From NCBI GenBank assembly GCA_009914575.1, contig WNEB01000066.1, positions 1 to 7,545 on the forward strand: 7,545 nt of DNA, in the 5' to 3' direction. The stretch's first letter is position 1; every line of letters starts with the position of its first letter. The stretch comes from Burkholderia gladioli. GTDB taxonomy: Bacteria; Pseudomonadota; Gammaproteobacteria; Burkholderiales; Burkholderiaceae. Shown here piece by piece: positions 1 to 6,610 of this stretch. The translations under genes were made by a program, and so were the position numbers. The notes beneath the pieces were generated by a model, which worked only from the letters and a program-made list of their open reading frames with translations, was not told the origin of the DNA and ran no database searches.

Positions 1-2
1 TC

Positions 3-263
3 GAGCAGTGGTGCACCAACGTCATGCGCTCGAAGGTCGAGCCGATGAAGGACGTCGTGCGCATGATTCGCAAGCACTTCGCCGGCATCGTGGCCTGGAC
101 GCAGACGCGTCAGACCAACGGCTTCCTGGAAGCCATCAACGGACTCTTCCAGGCCGCCAAGCGAAAGGCACGCGGATACACCAACCTCACGACCATGCGG
201 ACCGTGCTGTTTCTGATCGCCGGCAAGCTCGACTTCTCGAAGATCAACCCGCATGTCGCGTAA
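3..263 (+). CDS. ISL3-family transposase, C-terminal fragment (5' end outside window)
   Basis: This is the last 86 codons of a DDE transposase that moves its own IS; the reading frame is open to the left edge and ends at TAA 261-263. The stretch QTNGFLEAINGLFQAAKRKA followed by RGYTNLTTMR matches the conserved C-terminal block of ISL3 transposases, in which the glutamate (FLEAIN) is the third acidic residue of the DDE triad and is followed by a basic KRKARG segment. The first two catalytic aspartates and the N-terminal zinc-binding region lie outside the window, so activity cannot be judged. The native start is not present; the internal ATG at 24 is simply a methionine within the chain. The gene points toward ttcA and sits directly against it. 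Confidence 0.8.
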   Translation, partial: EQWCTNVMRSKVEPMKDVVRMIRKHFAGIVAWTQTRQTNGFLEAINGLFQAAKRKARGYTNLTTMRTVLFLIAGKLDFSKINPHVA

Positions 264-268
264 TCCAC

Positions 269-286
269 TCATTTTTCAAGAGAGCC
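269..286 (+). repeat. Candidate right terminal inverted repeat of the ISL3 element
   Basis: TCATTTTTCAAGAGAGCC lies between the transposase stop and the point where ttcA sequence begins. Read inward from the element's end it starts GGCTCTCTTGAAAAATGA, which fits the GGCTCT...AAA pattern I associate with ISL3-family ends. The left copy is outside the window, so the repeat cannot be confirmed here. Confidence 0.5.
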
Positions 287-731
287 AAACATGTTCTACG
301 GCGGCAAGCTCAAGGGCATGCCGCCCAAGCTGCAATCGGACGACGGCAAGAACATCGTGATCCGCCCGCTCGCCTACGTGAAGGAAACCGATCTCGAGAA
401 ATACGCCGAACTGCGCGAATTCCCGATCATCCCGTGCAACCTGTGCGGCAGCCAGCCGAACCTGAAGCGTGCCGAGATGAAGGCGCTGATCCGCGATTGG
501 GACAAGCGCTTCCCTGGCCGCGTCGAGAACATGTTCAACTCGCTCGCCAAGGTGGTGCCGTCGCACCTGATGGATACCAGCCTGTATCCGTTCGCCGGCT
601 TGCGCGCGAGCGTCCAGGCCGATCCGGACGGCGACATCGCGTTCGACGAGGATCCGTGCGGCACCGACGCCGCCGCACCGACCGCGGGCGGTGCCTAACC
701 GATCTCGATCGTCCAGTTCGACGATCTGTAA
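287..731 (+). pseudogene. ttcA: ttcA remnant: tRNA 2-thiocytidine(32) synthase, 5'-truncated by IS
   Basis: TtcA is a cytoplasmic Fe-S, PP-loop ATPase that thiolates cytidine 32 of some tRNAs. What remains is the C-terminal part only. It begins at the conserved [15 protein letters not shown] block (AAC at 288, ATG at 291) and keeps IRPLAYV, the [10 protein letters not shown] motif with the third cluster cysteine, the DWDKRFPGR block and [13 protein letters not shown]. The SGGKDS PP-loop and the first CxxC pair are gone, so no enzyme activity is expected. The frame meets TAA at 696-698, but reading on in the same frame gives PISIVQFDDL and a second TAA at 729-731. I recall that tail as the normal C-terminus of Burkholderia TtcA, so the first stop looks like a secondary nonsense mutation. 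ATG 291 is an internal methionine, with no convincing ribosome site in the IS end. Confidence 0.88.
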
Positions 732-756
732 CGATGGTTCACGATTGCCGCGAGAG

Positions 757-775
757 GCCCGCCAGGCGGGCGTTT
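757..775 (+). terminator. Probable Rho-independent terminator after ttcA
   Basis: GCCCGCC (757-763) and GGCGGGC (765-771) are complementary. With a realistic loop this is a 5-bp GC stem with loop CCAGG, followed by GTTT. It lies 26 nt past the native ttcA stop and upstream of the glmU promoter candidate, a sensible place to separate the two units. The T run is short, so it may be weak. Confidence 0.5.
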
Positions 776-822
776 CACGGCAAAATCGGGACGATTCGGC
801 CGCCGTTTGCCGGCAACCTGCA

Positions 823-831
823 TGCTAGAAT
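823..831 (+). promoter_or_regulatory. Extended -10 promoter candidate for glmU
   Basis: TGCTAGAAT matches the extended -10 pattern TGnTATAAT at all but one hexamer position (G for T). No good -35 hexamer lies 16-18 bp upstream, which is tolerated by extended -10 promoters. The implied transcription start near 838 would leave a leader of about 25 nt before the glmU ATG at 864. It lies after the ttcA terminator candidate, supporting independent transcription of glmU. Confidence 0.4.
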
Positions 832-863
832 TCTCAATTGTGAACACTCCTCATGCGGGCACC

Positions 864-2225
864 ATGAATATCGTGATTTTAGCGGCAGGCACCGGTAAGC
901 GGATGCGCTCGGCGCTCCCGAAGGTGCTCCATCCCCTGGCTGGCAAGCCACTCCTCTCCCACGTCATCGATACCGCCCGCACGCTCGCGCCGTCGCGACT
1001 CGTGGTGGTGGTCGGCCATGGCGCCGATGCGGTCAAGGCCGCGGTCGACGCGCCGGACGTGCAATTCGCGTTGCAGGAACAGCAGCTCGGCACCGGCCAC
1101 GCGGTCAGGCAGGCCCTGCCCCTGCTCGACCCGGTCGTGCCCACGCTGGTGCTCTACGGCGACGTGCCGCTCGCGCGCGCGAGCACGCTCAAGCGCCTGA
1201 CCGACGCCGCCACCGACGCCCGCTACGGCATCCTGACCGTCACGCTCGACGATCCGACCGGCTACGGCCGGATCGTGCGCGCCGCCGCCGGCGGCGTCAC
1301 GCGCATCGTCGAGCAGAAGGACGCGTCGCCCGAGCAGCTCAAGATCGCCGAAATCAACACTGGCATCGTCGTCACGCCCACCGCGCAGCTCGCGATGTGG
1401 CTCGGCGCGCTCGGCAACGACAACGCCCAGGGCGAGTACTACCTGACCGACGTGGTCGAACAGGCCATCGAGGCCGGCTTCGAGGTGGTCACCACCCAGC
1501 CCGACGAGGAGTGGGAAACGCTCGGCGTCAACAGCAAGGTGCAGCTCGCCGAGCTCGAACGGATCCATCAACGCAATCGCGCCGAGGCGCTGCTGGTCGA
1601 CGGCGTGACGCTGGCCGATCCGGCGCGCATCGACATCCGCGGCACGCTCGAATGCGGCCGCGACGTCGCGATCGACGTGAACTGCGTGTTCGAGGGCAAG
1701 GTCGCGCTGGCCGACGGCGTGTCGATCGGCGCGAATTGCGTGATCCGCAACGCCACGATCGGCGCGGGCACGCGCATCGACGCGTTCTCCCACATCGAAG
1801 GCGCGCAGATCGGCGCGCAGGCCGTGGTCGGCCCCTACGCGCGGCTGCGGCCCGGCGCGTCGCTGGCCGACGAGTCGCACGTGGGCAACTTCGTCGAGGT
1901 CAAGAACGCCGTGCTCGGCCACGGCTCGAAGGCCAACCACCTCACCTACATCGGCGACGCCGACATCGGCGCGCGCGTGAACATCGGCGCGGGCACCATC
2001 ACCTGCAACTACGACGGCGCGAACAAGTTCCGCACCGTGATCGAGGACGACGTGTTCGTCGGCTCCGACACCCAGCTCGTCGCGCCGGTGCGCGTGGGCA
2101 AGGGGGTCACGATCGCGGCCGGCACGACCGTCTGGAAGGATGTCGGCGAAGGCCAGCTGGTGCTCAACGACAAGACGCAGACGGAGAAATCCGGCTACGT
2201 GCGCCCGACCAAGAAGAAGGGCTGA
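864..2225 (+). CDS. glmU: Bifunctional N-acetylglucosamine-1-phosphate uridyltransferase / glucosamine-1-phosphate N-acetyltransferase
   Basis: GlmU acetylates glucosamine-1-phosphate with acetyl-CoA and then uridylates it with UTP, giving UDP-GlcNAc for peptidoglycan and LPS; it is a cytoplasmic trimer. The 453-aa product is full length for the family. The N-terminal pyrophosphorylase domain (about residues 1-225) shows [18 protein letters not shown] with Lys20, QLGTGHAV, and YGDVPL with Asp100. It also has EINTGIVV and the LGVNSK block with Asn223, which together with Asp100 matches the metal-binding pair in the E. coli enzyme. The rest is a left-handed beta-helix of hexapeptide repeats with the acetyltransferase block [11 protein letters not shown] (His359, equivalent to E. 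coli His363) and [13 protein letters not shown] 864 is chosen because MNIVILAAG is the family N-terminus; an upstream TTG at 807 would add 19 unrelated residues. The Shine-Dalgarno sequence is weak. No lesions were seen. glmS follows after 92 bp on the same strand. Confidence 0.97.
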   Translation: MNIVILAAGTGKRMRSALPKVLHPLAGKPLLSHVIDTARTLAPSRLVVVVGHGADAVKAAVDAPDVQFALQEQQLGTGHAVRQALPLLDPVVPTLVLYGDVPLARASTLKRLTDAATDARYGILTVTLDDPTGYGRIVRAAAGGVTRIVEQKDASPEQLKIAEINTGIVVTPTAQLAMWLGALGNDNAQGEYYLTDVVEQAIEAGFEVVTTQPDEEWETLGVNSKVQLAELERIHQRNRAEALLVDGVTLADPARIDIRGTLECGRDVAIDVNCVFEGKVALADGVSIGANCVIRNATIGAGTRIDAFSHIEGAQIGAQAVVGPYARLRPGASLADESHVGNFVEVKNAVLGHGSKANHLTYIGDADIGARVNIGAGTITCNYDGANKFRTVIEDDVFVGSDTQLVAPVRVGKGVTIAAGTTVWKDVGEGQLVLNDKTQTEKSGYVRPTKKKG

Positions 2226-2270
2226 GCCAGCTGTCGCGGCCCTGTTATCCACCCCGGTTTTGAACGTTTC

Positions 2271-2295
2271 GAAGGCGCATCCGAACTGCGCCTTC
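2271..2295 (+). promoter_or_regulatory. Hairpin in the glmU-glmS gap
   Basis: GAAGGCGCA (2271-2279) and TGCGCCTTC (2287-2295) form a perfect 9-bp stem with a 7-nt loop (TCCGAAC). It ends 7 nt before the GGAGG ribosome site of glmS (2303-2307). It is followed by ATCATTT, not a real T run, so full termination is unlikely. It could act as a partial attenuator, an RNA-processing or mRNA-stability element, or a modulator of glmS translation. The structure is plain in the sequence; the role is inferred. Confidence 0.55.
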
Positions 2296-2317
2296 ATCAT
2301 TTGGAGGATCGATTCCC

Positions 2318-4135
2318 ATGTGCGGCATTGTCGGCGCAGTTGCGCAACGTAATATCGTTCCGGTGCTGATTGAAGGTCTGCGCCGTCTGGAATACCGCGG
2401 CTACGATTCGTGCGGGGCGGCCGTGCTCGAGAACGGCGCGCCCAAGCGCGCACGCAGCACCGCGCGCGTCGCGGATCTCGACGCCCAGGTGCGCGACACC
2501 GGGCTCGAAGGCTTCACCGGCATCTCGCACACGCGCTGGGCCACGCACGGCGCGCCCGTCACGCACAACGCGCACCCGATCTTCTCGTCGGATGCCGTCG
2601 CCATCGTGCACAACGGCCTCATCGAGAACTACGAAACGCTGCGCGAAGGGCTGCGCGCGAAGGGCTACGAGTTCGTCTCGCAGACAGACACTGAGGTCAT
2701 CGCCCACCTCGTGCACAGCCTGTATTGCGGCGACCTGTTCGCCGCCGTGCGCGAAACCGTCGCGCAACTGCACGGCGCCTACGCGATCGCCGTGATCCAC
2801 AAGGATCAGCCGAACACCGTGGTGGGCGCCCGCCAGGGTTCGCCGCTGGTGGTCGGCTTCGGCGACGGCGAGAACTTCCTCGCCTCCGACGCGCTCGCGC
2901 TGGCCGGCAGCACCGACCGCTACACGTTCCTCGAAGAAGGCGACGTGTGCGAACTGACGCTGACGGGCGTGAAGATCGTCGACCGCGCCGGCGCGCGCGC
3001 CGAACGCGAAGTGCGCGTGGTCAGCGCCTACGGCGGCGCCGTGGAGCTCGGCCCGTACCGTCACTTCATGCAGAAGGAAATCTTCGAGCAGCCGCGCGCG
3101 ATCGCCGACACGATCCCGCCGGTCGAGGCATTCGATCCCACGCTGTTCGGCGACACGGCGGCGGCCACCTTCGCCGACATCGACAGCCTGCTGATCCTCG
3201 CCTGCGGCACCAGCTACTACTCGGGCATGACCGCCAAGTACTGGCTCGAATCGATCGCGAAAATCCCCACCCAGGTCGAGATCGCCAGCGAATACCGCTA
3301 CCGCGATTCCGTGCCGAACCCGTGCGCGCTCGTGGTCGTGATCTCGCAGTCGGGCGAAACGGCCGACACGCTGGCCGCGCTCAAGCACGCGCAATCGCTC
3401 GGCCACAAGCACACGCTGTCCGTGTGCAACGTGGCGACCAGCGCGATGGTGCGCCTGACCGAACAGCAATTCCTGACGCGCGCCGGCACCGAAATCGGCG
3501 TGGCCTCCACGAAGGCGTTCACCACGCAGCTGGTGGCGCTATTCCTGCTGGCCGCGACGCTCGGCAAGGTGCGCGGCCACGTGGACGCCACGCGCGAAGC
3601 CGACTACATCCGCCAGCTGCGCCACCTGCCGGCCGCGCTGAACAGCGTGCTGGCGCTGGAGCCGCAGATCATCGCGTGGTCGGAAGAGTTCTCGCGCAAG
3701 GAAAACGCGCTGTTCCTCGGTCGCGGGCTGCATTACCCGATCGCGCTCGAAGGCGCGCTGAAGCTCAAGGAAATCTCGTACATCCACGCCGAGGCCTACC
3801 CGGCCGGCGAACTGAAGCACGGGCCGCTCGCGCTCGTGACCGAAGCGATGCCGGTGGTGACGGTCGCGCCGAACGACACGCTGCTCGAGAAGCTGAAGTC
3901 GAACATGCAGGAAGTGCGCGCGCGCGGCGGCGAGCTGTACGTGTTCGCCGACGCCGATACGCAGATCGTCAACGACGAAGGGCTGCACGTGATCCGCATG
4001 CCGGAGCATTACGGCCCGCTGTCGCCGATCCTGCACGTGGTGCCGCTGCAGTTGCTGGCGTATCACACGGCATGCGCGCGCGGGACGGATGTGGACAAGC
4101 CGCGAAATCTCGCGAAGTCGGTCACTGTGGAGTGA
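2318..4135 (+). CDS. glmS: Glutamine--fructose-6-phosphate aminotransferase (isomerizing)
   Basis: GlmS converts fructose-6-phosphate and glutamine to glucosamine-6-phosphate and glutamate, the entry step to amino sugars; it is cytoplasmic. The 605-aa product is full length (E. coli 609). The class-II glutaminase domain (about 2-220) opens with Cys2 in MCGIVGAV, the nucleophile exposed once Met1 is removed, and has HTRWATHG (His71), HNGLIENY and TDTEVIAHL. Two SIS isomerase domains follow, with CGTSYYSG (Cys296), SQSGET (343-348), STKAF (from 397), and [16 protein letters not shown] with His501, matching E. coli His504. The C-terminus [13 protein letters not shown] is the conserved tail. ATG 2318 has a good GGAGG ribosome site 10 nt upstream and is the only start that places Cys at position 2. 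The gene probably shares transcription with glmU, possibly modulated by the hairpin between them. No ribozyme-like leader is evident. Confidence 0.97.
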   Translation: MCGIVGAVAQRNIVPVLIEGLRRLEYRGYDSCGAAVLENGAPKRARSTARVADLDAQVRDTGLEGFTGISHTRWATHGAPVTHNAHPIFSSDAVAIVHNGLIENYETLREGLRAKGYEFVSQTDTEVIAHLVHSLYCGDLFAAVRETVAQLHGAYAIAVIHKDQPNTVVGARQGSPLVVGFGDGENFLASDALALAGSTDRYTFLEEGDVCELTLTGVKIVDRAGARAEREVRVVSAYGGAVELGPYRHFMQKEIFEQPRAIADTIPPVEAFDPTLFGDTAAATFADIDSLLILACGTSYYSGMTAKYWLESIAKIPTQVEIASEYRYRDSVPNPCALVVVISQSGETADTLAALKHAQSLGHKHTLSVCNVATSAMVRLTEQQFLTRAGTEIGVASTKAFTTQLVALFLLAATLGKVRGHVDATREADYIRQLRHLPAALNSVLALEPQIIAWSEEFSRKENALFLGRGLHYPIALEGALKLKEISYIHAEAYPAGELKHGPLALVTEAMPVVTVAPNDTLLEKLKSNMQEVRARGGELYVFADADTQIVNDEGLHVIRMPEHYGPLSPILHVVPLQLLAYHTACARGTDVDKPRNLAKSVTVE

Positions 4136-4341
4136 GCCGGCGGCGGTTGGCGATGGCGTGTTGTCCGCTCCCAATGGGGGCGTTCCTCAACCGTCGCCTC
4201 TCGCCATCGCTTCGCACGGCCGCGATGAGCGAAATACATCGCGGTCGGGAAGAAACCGCTGCGGGATGAATTCCTCGAGCGCCTGCCCGCCGCGGTGTCG
4301 CGGGAGGCGCACATCCCTCGGCATCCCCCGCGGTTCAGCCG
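4136..4341. other. Non-coding gap between convergent units
   Basis: No convincing gene is seen in these 206 bases. They separate the glmS stop from a coding fragment arriving on the minus strand. Two inverted repeats stand out. GCGATGGCG (4150-4158) pairs with CGCCATCGC (4202-4210) across 43 nt. A tighter hairpin at 4217-4247 is listed separately. A 45-codon minus-strand frame (ATG 4324 to TGA 4187) has no usable ribosome site and no recognised similarity. Confidence 0.6.
4217..4247. terminator. Candidate terminator hairpin between convergent units
   Basis: CGGCCGCGATG (4217-4227) pairs with CATCGCGGTCG (4237-4247) around a 9-nt loop AGCGAAATA, giving an 11-bp stem with one G-T pair. It lies about 80 nt after the glmS stop and also downstream of the minus-strand units, so it could serve either side. 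Neither strand has a T run after the stem, so intrinsic termination is uncertain. Confidence 0.35.
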
Positions 4342-4512
4342 CTATCGGGCTTGCTTAGCAAACGGATTGATGGGCGCCACCTTCTCCGGCTCCTTGACCT
4401 TCTCGAGCATCTGAACCTTGGGCCAGCCGGCGACCATCGTCTCCAGTCCTCGCACGACGTTGGTCTCCAGCGCCTGTATCCCCGCGTCACCCTGGAAATT
4501 CAAGAGAGGCAA
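4342..4512 (-). pseudogene. Unrecognised C-terminal coding fragment fused to the broken end of mvaB
   Basis: On the minus strand, a frame different from that of mvaB stays open from about 4512 to TAG at 4344-4342, roughly 56 codons. It reads as a plausible protein C-terminus: it starts LPLLNFQGDAGIQALETNVV, continues through GLETMVAGWPKVQMLEKVKE and ends PEKVAPINPFAKQAR. It is rich in charged, helix-forming residues and has mostly GC-ending codons, with a few less usual ones (ATA, GGA, CGA, GCT). No start codon or ribosome site belongs to it; its 5' part is missing. It begins where MvaB similarity ends, so it looks like the 3' end of another gene brought next to mvaB by a deletion or rearrangement. 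I do not recognise the family. Coding status is inferred from frame length and composition. Confidence 0.45.
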
Positions 4513-5350
4513 ATGAAATCGCCGGCCTCGACGACTTCCATCAGGGCGATGCCGGTCTCGATGCCGAGGCCCTGCATCAGATACAGCACGTCCTCGGTCG
4601 CGACGTTGCCGGCGGCGCCCTTCGCATACGGGCAGCCGCCGAGGCCGGCGACCGACGCGTGGAAGATCTCGATGCCTTCGAGCAGCGCGGCATGGATGTT
4701 GGCGAGCGCCTGCCCGTAGGTGTCGTGGAAGTGCCCCGAGAGCCGCTCGCGCGGAAACACCTTCGCGACGGCGGCCAGCACGTTGCGCGTCTGCGCGGCG
4801 GTGCCCACGCCGATGGTGTCGGCGATGTCGATCTCGTCGCAGCCGAGCGTGGCGAAGCGCTCCACCACGTCGATCACGGCGGCCACTGGCACCTAGCCCT
4901 GATACGGGCGCCGAGCGCGCACGAGACGCTGCCGCGCAGCCGCACGCCGGCTTCCTTCGCGGCCTGCGCGACCGGCTCGAAGCGCGCGATGCTCTCGGCG
5001 ATGCTGCAGTTGATGTTCTTCTGCGAGAACGCCTCGCTTGCCGCGCCGAAGGTCACGACCTCGTCGGCGCGCGCGGCCAGCGCGTTCTCCAGGCCCTTGA
5101 GGTTCGGCGTCAGCGCGGAATAGAGCGTGCCGGGGCGGCGCGCGATGCCGGCCATCAGCTCGGCGCCGTCGGCCATCTGCGGCACCCATTTCGGCGACAC
5201 GAACGACGCGGCCTCGACGTTGCGGAAGCCCGCGTGCGAGAGCCGGTCGACCAGCGCGATCTTCACGTCGGTGGGCACGAAGGTCTTCTCGTTCTGCAGG
5301 CCGTCGCGCGGCCCGACCTCGACGATTTTCACGGCGGCGCGGGCGGTCAT
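4500..5350 (-). pseudogene. mvaB: mvaB, hydroxymethylglutaryl-CoA lyase, disrupted
   Basis: The ancestral enzyme cleaves HMG-CoA to acetoacetate and acetyl-CoA, the last step of leucine catabolism. The start is ATG at 5350-5348, with GGAG six bases upstream. The 5' part has the family opening [12 protein letters not shown], plus [12 protein letters not shown] and [11 protein letters not shown]. The 3' part keeps CDEIDIADTIGVG, the metal-binding HFHDTYGQALANI and the active-site block GLGGCPYAKG. Three lesions are visible. A one-base loss near 4909 (codon 148) appears to remove the T of the Cys codon in the expected CALGCPYQGEVP. Five codons later, in the restored frame, TAG (4895-4893) stands where GAG for Glu is expected. 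The C-terminus stops matching after EAGDFI, ending CLS and TGA (4502-4500), about 30 residues short of the usual length near 310. No active protein is expected. Confidence 0.9.
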
Positions 5351-5447
5351 GCTTGTCTCCATCGTTCGGTGGCGCACGCGGTACGCGCGCCGGGATGCGA
5401 TTGCGGGCCGGCGGCGGATCGCGCCGCGCGGCCCTCGGATGCGGCGG

Positions 5448-6404
5448 CTAGTGTAGCCGCGCGCGAGATCGAAGACGCCGGTCACGGCTTCGCCGCGCTC
5501 GAACGCGCGGATCTTCGCGGCGATCTGCGCGACCGCGCCGTCGCGTTCGGTTTCGGCCGAGACGTGCGGCGTGATCGTGATGCGCGGATGCGCCCAGAAC
5601 GGATGCTGGGCCGGCAGCGGCTCGGTGTGCAGCACGTCGAGCAGCGCGCCTTCGAGCTGGCCCGAGGCGAGCGCGTCGAGCAGATCCTGTTCGACCAGAT
5701 GCGCGCCGCGCGCGACGTTGATCACGAACGCGCCGGGCGCGCGCTGCGCGAATACGCCGGCGTGCAGCGCGCCGTGAGTGTCGGGTGTGCTCGGCAGCAG
5801 GTTGACGAGCACCTTGACGTCGCGCGAGAACGCATCGAAGCCGGCGTCGCCGGGGCGCGGCGCGCCGTGGAAGGTGGTCACGCCGTCCAGCGATTTCGCG
5901 CTGCGGCTGAAGCCGCGCACGGTCAGGCCGAGCCCGGCCAGCGCGCGCCACCTGCGCGCCAAGCACGCCGAGCCCGAGCACGCCCACCACGAACTGCGCG
6001 CGCGGGTGCGCGTCGAGCGGCTGCCAGCGGTGTTCGCGCTGGAGCGCGGCGTACTCGTCGAAGCGGCGCAGATAGCGCAGCACGCCGTAGCCGAGGTACT
6101 CGATCATCTGCTGGCCCATGCCGGTATCTTCGAGCCGCACGAGCGGCACGCCGGCCGGCAGCGTGCCGGGATGGTCGCGTTCGAAGGCGAGCAGCGCGTC
6201 GACGCCGGCGCCGAGATTGAAGATCGCCTTCAGGCCCGCGCGCGGCGCGAGCAGGTCGGCGGGCGGGCGCCAGACCATCGCGTAGTCGGCGGGGGCATCG
6301 TCGCCCGGTTGCCAGGCGCGCAGCGTGGCGCCGGGCAGCGCGGCTTCGATGCCGGCGCGCCAGTCGGCGAAGGAATCGGGGGAATCGTGGAACAGGATCT
6401 GCAT
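5448..6404 (-). pseudogene. ghrA: GhrA-type glyoxylate/hydroxypyruvate reductase (2-hydroxyacid dehydrogenase), frameshifted
   Basis: GhrA-type enzymes reduce glyoxylate and hydroxypyruvate with NAD(P)H. The start ATG (6404-6402, MQILFHDSP) fits the family N-terminus. The first frame carries ADYAMVWRPP, NLGAGVD, RLEDTGMGQQM, HWQPL and the Rossmann motif GLGVLG. Near 5945 (codon about 153), within a GCGCGC tract, the frame is lost: expected [10 protein letters not shown] needs two more bases. The next frame continues with the C-terminal half: [21 protein letters not shown] (catalytic Arg), DVLHTEPLP (Glu), [11 protein letters not shown] (His) and RGY, the family's usual last residues. No stop follows RGY in this frame; instead TAG at 5450-5448 is two bases out, back in the start codon's frame. 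The 318-codon span therefore begins and ends at native-looking points but would be garbled after about residue 153. mvaB follows 97 nt downstream, so an old ghrA-mvaB operon is likely. Confidence 0.88.
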
Positions 6405-6468
6405 GAGCGCCTTCGTGCGTGCGGTGTGCACGAAACCGGCATCTGGCCCCGTCGCGCGGTAAACGGCC

Positions 6469-6474
6469 ATTTTA
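6469..6474 (-). promoter_or_regulatory. Candidate -10 box for the ghrA-mvaB unit
   Basis: On the minus strand TAAAAT (5 of 6 matches to TATAAT) lies 64 nt before the ghrA start, in the 206-bp divergent gap (6405-6610) between ghrA and the plus-strand hydrolase. No good -35 hexamer is found at the right spacing. The gap also has GC-rich inverted repeats (CGTCGG / CCGACG around 6478-6494). No clear promoter for the plus-strand hydrolase was found. Confidence 0.25.
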
Positions 6475-6610
6475 CGGCGTCGGGGGCGCCGACGTCCCGG
6501 CGTCGAAATTGCTAAGCAGGAAAAATTGGTTCGCCGCCTGCGGGGCGCGGCAGACAATCGGAACGTCAGCAACGATCGGAACGGGTTCGCCCGCAAGCGA
6601 GGGGGAAGCG

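Larger units (their letters stand above)
1..286 (+). mobile_element. 3' end of an ISL3-family insertion sequence
   Basis: This is the right-hand part of an IS that enters from outside the window. It holds the C-terminus of an ISL3-type transposase and, after its stop, a short AT-richer end that finishes in a GAGAGCC-like terminus. Immediately afterwards the sequence becomes recognisable ttcA coding sequence starting mid-gene, which fixes the IS boundary to about 285-287. ISL3 elements usually make 8-bp target duplications, so the left copy should be an 8-mer close to AAACATGT at the other end of the element, outside this window. The family call rests on the transposase C-terminus; the boundary rests on where TtcA homology begins. 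Confidence 0.75.

Noticed and set aside
2226..2317. A glmS ribozyme or GlcN6P riboswitch ahead of glmS
   Set aside because: The gap is only 92 nt and shows one simple hairpin, too little for the glmS ribozyme fold, which is known from Gram-positive bacteria.
879..2453. A 524-codon open frame antisense to glmU
   Set aside because: High GC with GC-ending codons leaves opposite-strand frames open. The peptide is repetitive, rich in Arg, Ala, Asp and Val, and resembles nothing; glmU is unmistakable on the other strand. The same applies to the long shadow frames over glmS.
4187..4324. A 45-codon minus-strand frame (ATG 4324, TGA 4187) containing FIPQRFLPDRD, faintly like a cytochrome P450 segment
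   Set aside because: It is too short, lacks a properly spaced ribosome site and lacks the heme-binding Cys block. The similarity is a few residues only.
4893..5953. Programmed frameshifting in ghrA or mvaB
   Set aside because: No slippery heptamer with a downstream structure was seen. The ghrA site is a GC dinucleotide tract typical of indel mutation, and mvaB also has a nonsense codon and a lost C-terminus.
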